A stretch of 15,487 bases of DNA from Clostridia bacterium (GCA_900757905.1 CAAEPN010000086.1:1-15487), one strand, 5' to 3'. Positions 6,230 to 12,604 are shown, counted from the first letter of the stretch. The notes: a model not told the origin generated them from the letters alone. A program made the numbers and translations.

Positions 6230-8161
6230 TTATTTGATTTTACCGTTTGAGTCTTTCTCCAGGAAACGCCGGATATCCAAAAGGCATTCCATAAGCAGCG
6301 GATTAAACTTTCCGCATTCGCCGTCCACGATCATCTGAACGGCTTCCTCGGCGGAATAGGCATCCTTGTAAACGCGCTTGGCCGTCAAGGCGTCGTACAC
6401 ATCCGCAAGAGCTACGACCTGTGCGGCTATCGGGATCTCATCCCCTATAAGTCCTTTCGGATAGCCCTTGCCGTCATACTTTTCATGGTGGTACAGGCAG
6501 ATATCGTGCGCATACCGCACAAGCGGCTCGTTGCGGAATTCGCCGATATTCATGACCATTTCCGCGCCGATAAGGGTATGCTTTTTGACTTGTTCAAACT
6601 CCTCCGGCGTCAGCTTGCCGGGTTTGTTCAGAATAGCGCTGTCAACGCCGACCTTTCCGATATCGTGTAAGGACGATGCCGTCGTAATCAAGTACACGTC
6701 TTTTTCACTGAGGTCATATTTCGCCGTTTTTTCGCGCAACCGTATCAAGAGCAGCTCGGTAATCTTATTGATATTGATAACATGCTCGCTGCCCATGCCC
6801 GAACGGAACTCAGCGACCTGACTCAAGATATCCACAAGGATCCGACTATTCTTCTCTTTTTCGAGAATCTCGTCGGAAACGGTGGAGATCAGGCGGCGCT
6901 GTTTTTCGTAAAGATTGATGGTATTGAGCACGCGCCGGTAAACGACTTTGGTATCGAACGGGCGGCCGATGAAATCAGAAACGCCCATTTCATAGGCTTT
7001 CCGAATGGTTTCTCCCGATTCGTCTCCGGTAATGGTGATGATCGGAATATCCTCGATAAGATGATGGTTCGACATATACCGGAGAACATCAAAGCCATCC
7101 ACTTCCGGCATCATGATATCCAACAGAACGAGCGATATCTCGGTTCCGTATTTTTCAAGCGCTTCAATGCATTCTTTTCCGCCGGAGGCTTCGATGATAT
7201 TGAACTCATTGCTCAAAATCGATGACAGGATATCCCGGTTAATCTCGGAGTCATCCACGATAAGAATGGTGGCCTTGCCCTTTTCCTCCGAAATCTCGCC
7301 GTCTTTATCCGTAACGATCACGTTTTTATGAATCTTCGCCTTATAGAGCAGCCGGTCCGCGCGGCTGACTGCGATATGAATCGGCTCGTTTGCACACAGG
7401 GTCGCGCCGATACTCGTTGTCAGGCGTATTCCTTCATATTCCGGCAAAACGATCGTGCTGATGTTCTGAAGGATGCGCTTTAACATCGTTTCAAAGCTGC
7501 CTTCGCGAACGCCCGGCATGACTAACAAAAACTCGTCGCCGCCATAGCGGATGACTTTGTCGGAGGCACGGATATCTTTTCGTATCTCCGCAGCAAAGGC
7601 CGTTAACACCGTATCGCCAGCGGCATGGCCGTAAACATCGTTATAGACCTTGAAATCGTCCAGATCGATCATGGCAACTCCGGCAGTCAAGGTGGAATTT
7701 TTCAGTTTTTCCTCATAGAACCGGCGGTTATAGATACCGGTCATGATGTCGGTATAGGTTTTTTCGTAGTAATTGTTGATATGGGACAGGAGCTTTTCCT
7801 CGCCGGAAAGGTCGATGAAATTTTCCTCGTCGAATTCGCGCAAAAGCTCCATCACGCAGCTTTTGCCGTCAACCTCCACATATCGGGCGATCACCTTATA
7901 GACGCCGTCCTTGGAAAATTCGAGCTTGACAGCGTCCTTTTGCGTGAGAAACGCCTTTGCAGAGACGCAGTTCTCGCAAGGCTCAGTCCGTCCCCAAAAG
8001 GAATAGCACGGACAGGACTGTTTGAGAATATCCTCTTTCGTGCAGATCCCGGCGATCTGGTTTTCTTTGAGAACTCGCACGACACTGAAAACTTTGCGGA
8101 AATGTTTCATTTCCTCCTCGACCTGTGCCGCAGTTAAGATGTTTTGGCTTTCCACTCTCAT
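6230..8161 (-). CDS. Diguanylate cyclase / receiver / HD-GYP phosphodiesterase with Cys-rich N-terminal sensor
   Basis: The start is the ATG at 8159-8161 after AGAAAGGAC. The 643 residues hold four parts. Residues 1-120 are a PAS-like domain with Cys50, Cys52, Cys62 and Cys65 (CPCYSFWGRTEPCENC). Residues 130-285 are a GGDEF domain with an intact YGGDEF active site (207-211) and an RASD inhibitory site (198-201) exactly five residues before it. Residues 297-415 are a receiver with Asp303/Asp304 and Asp348, but with Arg400 in place of the usual Lys. Residues 440-640 are an HD-GYP domain with HDIGK (499-503), HHE (558-560) and DGKGYP (563-568). It should be able both to make c-di-GMP from two GTP and to hydrolyse it, with the receiver choosing between the two activities (inference). 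It is soluble. It leads the intact part of the operon upstream of Hpt and the His-less kinase, and is the only visible output of the system. Confidence 0.92.
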   Translation of the reverse strand: MRVESQNILTAAQVEEEMKHFRKVFSVVRVLKENQIAGICTKEDILKQSCPCYSFWGRTEPCENCVSAKAFLTQKDAVKLEFSKDGVYKVIARYVEVDGKSCVMELLREFDEENFIDLSGEEKLLSHINNYYEKTYTDIMTGIYNRRFYEEKLKNSTLTAGVAMIDLDDFKVYNDVYGHAAGDTVLTAFAAEIRKDIRASDKVIRYGGDEFLLVMPGVREGSFETMLKRILQNISTIVLPEYEGIRLTTSIGATLCANEPIHIAVSRADRLLYKAKIHKNVIVTDKDGEISEEKGKATILIVDDSEINRDILSSILSNEFNIIEASGGKECIEALEKYGTEISLVLLDIMMPEVDGFDVLRYMSNHHLIEDIPIITITGDESGETIRKAYEMGVSDFIGRPFDTKVVYRRVLNTINLYEKQRRLISTVSDEILEKEKNSRILVDILSQVAEFRSGMGSEHVININKITELLLIRLREKTAKYDLSEKDVYLITTASSLHDIGKVGVDSAILNKPGKLTPEEFEQVKKHTLIGAEMVMNIGEFRNEPLVRYAHDICLYHHEKYDGKGYPKGLIGDEIPIAAQVVALADVYDALTAKRVYKDAYSAEEAVQMIVDGECGKFNPLLMECLLDIRRFLEKDSNGKIK

Positions 8162-8177
8162 TGTCCTTTCTGAAAAT

Positions 8178-8199
8178 CATCGGTATAGCGCATCCGATG
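8178..8199 (-). other. Intercistronic hairpin in front of the GGDEF/HD-GYP gene
   Basis: The 6-base arms CATCGG (8178-8183) and CCGATG (8194-8199) flank a 10-base loop. It lies between the receiver-fragment stop codon (8205) and the ribosome site at about 8165-8172. Read on the plus strand it is followed by a T run, but no plus-strand gene ends here. It may be a processing or stability element; nothing stronger can be said. Confidence 0.35.
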
Positions 8200-8204
8200 C
8201 TTTT

Positions 8205-8648
8205 TTATAGGTTTCGGATACAGGAGGCTAACGTATTTTTCAAGACCTCGGTATGAATTGGCTTTGCGATATGCGCATTCATACCGGCGTCCAAAGCGTC
8301 CTGCACATCTTTCACAAGGGCATTTGCTGTCATGGCTACGATCGGAATGGTGAGCGCTTCGGGATGCTTGGAGTTCCGGATCGCCTTGGTCGCTTCATAG
8401 CCATCCATGACCAGCATCATGACATCCATTAAAATAGCGTTATATTTGCCGACAGGCGACGAAACAAACATTTCAAGCGCTTTTTGTCCGTCCTCTGCGA
8501 CGTCGCATTCCGCGCCCTCCGATTTGAGTAATTCCACGGCAATCTCGGCGTTGAGGTCGTTATCCTCGGCTATCCGCCTGTACAAGTCCCAGAAATACCC
8601 AATCCTGCACATCCGATTTTTCATAGACCAGATAATAGTTCCTTCCAT
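8205..8648 (-). CDS. Receiver-domain fragment of a lost hybrid histidine kinase (5' truncated, probably non-functional)
   Basis: From IAEDNDLNAEIAVELL to the end (about the last 120 residues) this is a receiver domain with the Glu/Asp acidic pair, phosphoacceptor Asp in MDVMM and the final Lys in HIAKP. It is very like the receiver of the hybrid kinase at 3605-5794 (both have AGMNAHI(S/A)KP). The normal first strand (LLLAEDN type) is missing. The 25 residues before it (MEGTIIWSMKNRMC and on) are an out-of-frame reading of a kinase sensor-domain fragment, so the join is at about 8570-8574. No good ribosome site precedes the ATG at 8648 or later ATGs. The usually conserved Pro after the phospho-Asp (MMPVMDG) is Leu here, a sign of decay. 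It is best read as the C-terminal tail of a hybrid kinase that once headed the left operon. Leaky expression as a small receiver protein cannot be excluded. Confidence 0.7.
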   Translation of the reverse strand: MEGTIIWSMKNRMCRIGYFWDLYRRIAEDNDLNAEIAVELLKSEGAECDVAEDGQKALEMFVSSPVGKYNAILMDVMMLVMDGYEATKAIRNSKHPEALTIPIVAMTANALVKDVQDALDAGMNAHIAKPIHTEVLKNTLASCIRNL

Positions 8649-8888
8649 CCAGGTTTACCATCATCACATCAGCATGTCCTTCTTTAAACTTCTCTGAAAG
8701 CTCATCAATCTCTTTTTCAGACATCTTGGAATGTCTCTCAGAACACCGAAGAAATTATACACCTTCCCCCATGACTCAGAAGAATGATCAACCACAACAC
8801 GGCCATCCGGACGAACAATAAAACTCTGGGCATTTACTTCTGTTACTTTTCCCATTGCTTCCGGTATCCCCGGCTGCTCTCCGGTTCT
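8560..8888 (-). pseudogene. Fragment of a kinase extracytoplasmic sensor domain, frameshifted
   Basis: The first part is in frame with the Hpt gene (AQSFIVRPDGRVVVDHSSES then GKVYNFFGVLRDI, to about 8730). The reading then shifts at about 8725-8732 and continues as MSEKEIDELSEKFKEGHADV, MMVNLDGRNYYLVYEKSDVQ and DWVFLGLVQAD, ending at TAA 8560-8562. Joining the frames by adding one base gives a smooth segment of the dCache-like sensor domain seen in large hybrid kinases and GGDEF proteins of Lachnospiraceae-like Clostridia (family recalled, not searched). The membrane helix, HisKA and ATPase parts that should follow are absent. This is a remnant of a third kinase gene that has lost both its 5' end and its catalytic part. 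Confidence 0.65.
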
Positions 8889-9149
8889 ATCTCTCAAAAG
8901 TTCTGTCAATTCATGACTAACTTCATACAGACGGTCAAAAGAAAGATTCTGACAAACCCCTTTCAGTGTGTGTGCACTTCGGAAAGCATCTTCATAATTT
9001 TTATCTTTCAATGCCTGTTTTAGCTGCAGATAACTCTGATCTTCAAGAAACATGAATGTAAATTTCCAGATCAGAGCTTCGCTGTGAAGGCGTCCTAAGA
9101 CATCTTCATAGTTTCCTCCGATAGCTTCATAGCACTCACGCATTGTCAT
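8664..9149 (-). CDS. Chimeric Hpt protein with a sensor-domain-derived tail
   Basis: The start is the ATG at 9147-9149 with AGGAGG 8 bases upstream. Of 161 residues, about 1-95 are an Hpt domain: SAHTLKGVCQNLSFDRLYEV puts the phosphorylatable His at residue 60, the same place as in the Hpt protein at 5842-6192. After LTELLRDRTGEQP the normal last helix of the Hpt fold is replaced by a segment of a kinase sensor domain, and the last 22 or so residues (RCLKKRLMSFQRSLKKDMLM) are a frameshifted reading of it. The four-helix core with the active His is complete, so phosphotransfer may survive, but stability is doubtful. It lies 45 bases downstream of the intact hybrid kinase and was presumably its partner before rearrangement. 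Confidence 0.75.
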   Translation of the reverse strand: MTMRECYEAIGGNYEDVLGRLHSEALIWKFTFMFLEDQSYLQLKQALKDKNYEDAFRSAHTLKGVCQNLSFDRLYEVSHELTELLRDRTGEQPGIPEAMGKVTEVNAQSFIVRPDGRVVVDHSSESWGKVYNFFGVLRDIPRCLKKRLMSFQRSLKKDMLM

Positions 9150-9194
9150 ATTTCTGTCCTCCTGTCTATATTTCACCGCTTGTTTAACACAGCC

Positions 9195-11366
9195 CTATCC
9201 GTTATATTTCACCAATTTATGAATTACTTTTATCAACAATTCCGCATCAACAGGCTTCGCAACATGTTCATCCATCCCTGCTTCTTTGGCTCTTATTCTG
9301 TCCTCCGTGAACGCATTTGCCGTCATTGCAATGATTGGTATTGCCTTTGCATCCTCTCTATCCAAAGACCTGATCATCTTTGCAGCTTCATAACCATTCA
9401 TGACCGGCATCATAATGTCCATAAGAATGACATCAAATTCACCGGGTTCACTATTTCTGAACAGCTCAACAGTTTCCTGACCATTCCATGCTTTTGTCAC
9501 TTCGGCACCTTCATTCCGAAGCACAAATTCAGCGATTTCCATATTCAGCTCATTATCTTCCGCCAGAAGAATATGCAGTCCCTTTATAGATTTTTCTGAT
9601 ACATCCGTCTGTTCTTCACGTTTATCCGCATCCGGATCTATTTTAAATGGAACCCGAATCACAAATGTCGTCCCTACGCCTTTTTTACTTTCAAAGGTAA
9701 TGGTTCCGCCCATTTTCTCGACCAGCTTCTTTGAAATAGCCATTCCCAGTCCCGTTCCGGCAAATTTTCTGCGGCTTCCTGCATGTTCCTGTGCAAATGG
9801 TTCAAAAATGTATTTCTGGAACTCCTCAGCCATTCCGATTCCCGTATCCCGGCAGACAAATTCCATCGTCGTCATTTCCGGCTGTTCAGATGGGATTTCA
9901 ATGCAGCTGATATAGATCTGTCCGTTTGCTTTGTTATATTTCACTGCATTGGACAGGATATTCGTCATCACACGTTTCACATACCCCGGACTTCCAATAA
10001 GATCCCGGTGTGTGATTTCTTTTTTCTCCCACACAATCCGGATATTCTGTTCTGCAGCCACCTGCTCGATCACAACAAATACTTCCTTGGAAATACTGCT
10101 CAGATTAAATGGAATCTCTTCTAAAACGATTTCACCTGACTCAAGCTTACTCATATCCAGAACATCATTTATCAGTTCCAGCAACAGATTGGATGCCTCT
10201 TTAACCTTTGTCCTGTATTCCGTCTGCTTCTCTATATCATCGGCATAATGGTCTGCCATGTTGACCATGCCGCAAATTCCATTGATCGGAGTCCGGATAT
10301 CATGACTCATCCTCTGGAGAAACTCTGTTTTTGCCTCATTGGCGGCTTCTGCCTTTTTTGCAGCTATCAGAAGTTCTGCTTTATATTTTTCATCTTTTTC
10401 CTGTTCCTTTTTCTGATGTGCCTGATTGGTTCTGTATGTCCAGAACCAGAATATACTGAACATCAGGAAATAAAGAAAAATAACACTTATCACACTTAAT
10501 GGAAGATTATGAAACACTTCCATATCCGGAAAATATGCGTAGATATAATAATCACGCTGCTTCAGCATGATTCCGTAACATCCGATTCCTTCCTTCCTCA
10601 AATGATAGATATGCTGACTGTCTGTATGCTTTTTCATTGCCTGAACAACTTCGTTGTCAGCCGCATTCTGCCCTAACAGGCTCTCATCATTACTGGCAAC
10701 AACGATTCCCTCGTCTGCAACAATGATCGTTCCATCTTTCTGGACACTGTAGCCATTTAAAAGCCCCTGTATCGTCAGCGTATAGTTTCTGGCAAATTCA
10801 GGAGATGTGTAATAAAAGATCGCAACGATGCCCGGCGCATCTTTTCTGGCGCAAGCTGCAATGTCGATATGTGACCCGTCTTCCCTGTTAAACCGTTCCG
10901 AATAAACTCTTTCTTCATATCCGGCAAAATCCATGATAATGTCTTTTTGCAGATACGCCGTAATCTCATTTGTCAGAGATTCATCCGTGCTGTATTCATA
11001 ATCCGTCTTTCCTTCTGTATCCAGCACAATGATGCCATCCACCCAGAGAGTCTGCAGGTTTTCTTTCAGAAAATCCTCGCTTAGTTGCCCGACGTTTTCT
11101 GTTTCCATTTTAATATTTGTACTCAACTGTCTGGCACTTTCAATGGCACGGAGGAGACTTTTGGCTTCCGAAGATTCATTATAATGGATGTAGGTTGAGC
11201 ACTGCACTTTGACATAGTTTACAATCTCCACCATTCTTTTCTCTGCTTCCGCTTTTTCTGCGTGGAAGAAATAAAACAGAGAGACTACAGCCACACAGAT
11301 TCCAATCAGACCTCCGAACAGCTGGATTCGTTTTTCTTTTTTATTTTTCTTAATATCCAAGAGCAT
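9195..11366 (-). CDS. Hybrid sensor histidine kinase with receiver domain (intact H box)
   Basis: The chosen start is the ATG at 11364-11366, just after GGAGGTGG; an in-frame ATG at 11393 lacks a ribosome site. The 723-residue product has a membrane segment at about 13-35, an extracytoplasmic region (about 36-285, dCache-like with IIVADEGIVVASNDESLLGQ), a second membrane segment at about 288-311 and a coiled linker. HisKA carries QRMSHDIRTPINGICGM (His355). HATPase_c carries NILSNAVKYN, CRDTGIGMA and GTGLGMAIS. The receiver at about 596-720 carries Glu603/Asp604, Asp650 and Lys704. All key residues are present, so it should autophosphorylate and pass phosphate to its own receiver and then to an Hpt. 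It overlaps the end of the solute-binding protein gene by 17 bases, which implies translational coupling and a sensor-partner relation. The coding sequence is CpG-poor compared with the kinase at 3605-5794. Confidence 0.93.
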   Translation of the reverse strand: MLLDIKKNKKEKRIQLFGGLIGICVAVVSLFYFFHAEKAEAEKRMVEIVNYVKVQCSTYIHYNESSEAKSLLRAIESARQLSTNIKMETENVGQLSEDFLKENLQTLWVDGIIVLDTEGKTDYEYSTDESLTNEITAYLQKDIIMDFAGYEERVYSERFNREDGSHIDIAACARKDAPGIVAIFYYTSPEFARNYTLTIQGLLNGYSVQKDGTIIVADEGIVVASNDESLLGQNAADNEVVQAMKKHTDSQHIYHLRKEGIGCYGIMLKQRDYYIYAYFPDMEVFHNLPLSVISVIFLYFLMFSIFWFWTYRTNQAHQKKEQEKDEKYKAELLIAAKKAEAANEAKTEFLQRMSHDIRTPINGICGMVNMADHYADDIEKQTEYRTKVKEASNLLLELINDVLDMSKLESGEIVLEEIPFNLSSISKEVFVVIEQVAAEQNIRIVWEKKEITHRDLIGSPGYVKRVMTNILSNAVKYNKANGQIYISCIEIPSEQPEMTTMEFVCRDTGIGMAEEFQKYIFEPFAQEHAGSRRKFAGTGLGMAISKKLVEKMGGTITFESKKGVGTTFVIRVPFKIDPDADKREEQTDVSEKSIKGLHILLAEDNELNMEIAEFVLRNEGAEVTKAWNGQETVELFRNSEPGEFDVILMDIMMPVMNGYEAAKMIRSLDREDAKAIPIIAMTANAFTEDRIRAKEAGMDEHVAKPVDAELLIKVIHKLVKYNG

Positions 11367-12165
11367 CCACCTCCAGATACTTCTGTGGATCATCCAGATA
11401 TTTTCCGATAATTTTCAGGGATGTGCCATCCTGACGCATCTCTTCCAGTGTCCGGTCCATCTGCTCACAGATTCCCCGATCATCCTCTTTTGCAAAAGCA
11501 ACTCCTATCCCCACAACCATCAAAGGTTCTTCCAGGATACGGAAGCTTATGTCAAAATCCTTCATATATTGGACAACAGATTCCTCATGTGCGGCAGCTG
11601 CATCTACATATCCTTTCCCCAGAAACGTATAGATCAGTTCTCTGTGTCCGAGACTGATCAGATTTCCCAGTTTGGGGATTCTTTCATCTGTCCGGTTCAG
11701 AAAGATGCCTTCCGGTTTGGTTGTGGACTGGACAGCCAGGTTTTTTCCCTCCAGGTCACGCAGTTTACAGATATCACTGTTCTCATTTACAGCGACCACC
11801 TGACGGCTTGCTATGTAAGGTCCTGCCCATCGGTAATCATCAAGGCGCCCTTCCATGGAAAAACAACCCATGATACAGTCAATCTCCCCGCTCTCTACCA
11901 GTTTTTTTTTCTTTTCCCAGTTAATCTGGACAACCTCCACCTGGTATCCCATTCTTTTGAAAGCTTCTGTAGCCAGCTCTACATCGATGCCCGTCGGCAC
12001 ACCATCCTCATTCAGATAATTGTATGGCGGATAGTTGTCACTGCCGAGGGTAATGACAGGCTTTTCTGTTTCTCTTTTATTGCTTTCTGTATTTTTGCAC
12101 CCTGCCAGGGTGACTGCTAAAATTCCCACAAGCAGAACGCCTGCGATCACTCTTTTTCCTTTCAT
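11350..12165 (-). CDS. Solute-binding lipoprotein, family 3 (amino-acid-type), kinase-associated
   Basis: The 271-residue product has a textbook lipoprotein signal (VTLAGC, lipid-carrying Cys23). The mature part is a family 3 binding fold: ITLGSDNYPPYNYLNEDGVP, TGIDVELATEAFKRMGYQVE and EIDCIMGCFSMEGRLDDYRW mark the first lobe, and KNLAVQSTTKPEG the hinge region. The Arg that holds the ligand carboxylate in amino-acid binders is matched by the Arg in MEGRLDDY. The usual Asp late in the second lobe (VDA...D type) is not obvious in YVDAAAAHEESVV, so the ligand may not be a plain amino acid (inference). No transporter genes are near. The stop codon lies inside the start of the hybrid kinase gene (17-base overlap), so it most likely presents a ligand to that kinase. 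The ATG at 12163-12165 has a modest GGAAG ribosome site. Confidence 0.88.
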   Translation of the reverse strand: MKGKRVIAGVLLVGILAVTLAGCKNTESNKRETEKPVITLGSDNYPPYNYLNEDGVPTGIDVELATEAFKRMGYQVEVVQINWEKKKKLVESGEIDCIMGCFSMEGRLDDYRWAGPYIASRQVVAVNENSDICKLRDLEGKNLAVQSTTKPEGIFLNRTDERIPKLGNLISLGHRELIYTFLGKGYVDAAAAHEESVVQYMKDFDISFRILEEPLMVVGIGVAFAKEDDRGICEQMDRTLEEMRQDGTSLKIIGKYLDDPQKYLEVDALGY

Positions 12166-12216
12166 TTATCTTCCATTCCTGTTATTCTTTTCAATTTTTA
12201 TCATATCTGTTCCCTG

Positions 12217-12342
12217 TTATTTGTCACACTTCAGTGACCTGCATTTCGGTACACTACCGGATTGTATGCTTCTGATCGTCTTTTCCAGCACCTTCATCTC
12301 AACCGGTTTTGAAACATGAGCCTTCATACCGGCTGCCGGAGA
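12217..12342 (-). pseudogene. C-terminal tail of a receiver domain (remnant of a hybrid kinase)
   Basis: An open segment ending in TAA (12217-12219) reads AAGMKAHVSKPVEMKVLEKT then IRSIQSGSVPKCRSLKCDK. AGMKAHVSKPVEMKVLEKTI is the last helix-strand-helix of a hybrid-kinase receiver, including the conserved Lys of SKP. Everything upstream (most of the receiver, the kinase, the sensor) is gone: at about 12342 the sequence changes into an RNase HI-like 5' fragment. It lies 51 bases before the start of the family 3 solute-binding protein gene. It shows that in the source genome this set also followed a hybrid kinase gene. Confidence 0.7.
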
Positions 12343-12395
12343 ATGCTGAAATCAAAAACTCCGGTTTTATGTCCCTTTCTGACTGCGTTGTACAT
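12324..12395 (-). pseudogene. rnhA: 5' remnant of an rnhA-like gene (viroplasmin-type RNase HI)
   Basis: From the ATG at 12393-12395, behind AGAGGCG, the reading is MYNAVRKGHKTGVF, which matches the start of the viroplasmin N-terminal domain found on many Firmicute RNase HI proteins (type YYAVRKGRKTGIF). It then leaves the family and stops at TGA 12324-12326. In another frame the following bases read AFSGSRYEG, like the next conserved block of the same domain (GFSGARYKSF type), as if about ten codons between the blocks were deleted. After that the sequence passes into the receiver tail. The RNase H catalytic domain is absent. The identification is from motif memory and covers few residues. 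Confidence 0.5.
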
Positions 12396-12425
12396 CTATT
12401 GCGCCTCTTTTTGTTTTAATGTTTT

Positions 12426-12454
12426 ATTATACACAATTAAACGCAAAATGTCAA
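12426..12454 (-). promoter_or_regulatory. Consensus sigma-A promoter upstream of the rnhA remnant
   Basis: On the minus strand TTGACA (12449-12454), a 17-base spacer and TATAAT (12426-12431) match the consensus at all twelve positions. Transcription would start near 12419. As the rnhA gene is broken, this promoter now faces the receiver tail and the solute-binding protein/kinase genes with no terminator in between, so it probably drives them (inference). Confidence 0.85.
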
Positions 12455-12565
12455 GACTTAATCCAATGGTTTTGAACATTCTTAAATCAAAAGATCAATT
12501 TTCGCCCAAGACATGCGTGAAAAGTTGTGGAAAGGATATCTTTTGAATTCCACCTTAAAAATTGG

Positions 12566-12604
12566 CATGAAAAAACCCAGAAACCGTTGAGGTTTCTGGG
12601 TTTT
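12566..12604 (-). terminator. Rho-independent terminator of the tRNA unit
   Basis: The 14-base arms AAAACCCAGAAACC (12572-12585) and GGTTTCTGGGTTTT (12591-12604) pair perfectly around GTTGA. On the minus strand the hairpin is followed by a run of six Ts. It lies 31 bases after the tRNA-Met gene and insulates the rnhA promoter from tRNA transcription. Confidence 0.9.

Noticed and set aside
8178..8206. Hairpin plus T run on the plus strand as a terminator
   Set aside because: No plus-strand gene leads into it. On the minus strand, where the genes lie, there is no T run after the stem, so I kept it only as an intercistronic hairpin.
8205..8648. A normal stand-alone response regulator gene
   Set aside because: The first receiver strand is missing, the N-terminal 25 residues are an out-of-frame reading of another gene fragment, and there is no ribosome site, so a truncated fragment is the better reading.
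12178..12221. Direct repeat of CCTGTTATT (12178-12186 and 12213-12221) before the family 3 binding-protein gene, as a regulatory element or target-site duplication
   Set aside because: Only 9 bases long, both copies lie on the same side of the module and not at its two ends, and chance occurrence is likely.
12316..12546. A 76-codon plus-strand frame over the rnhA remnant and promoter
   Set aside because: It runs across the minus-strand promoter and intergenic A/T-rich sequence, its residues look random and no ribosome site is visible.
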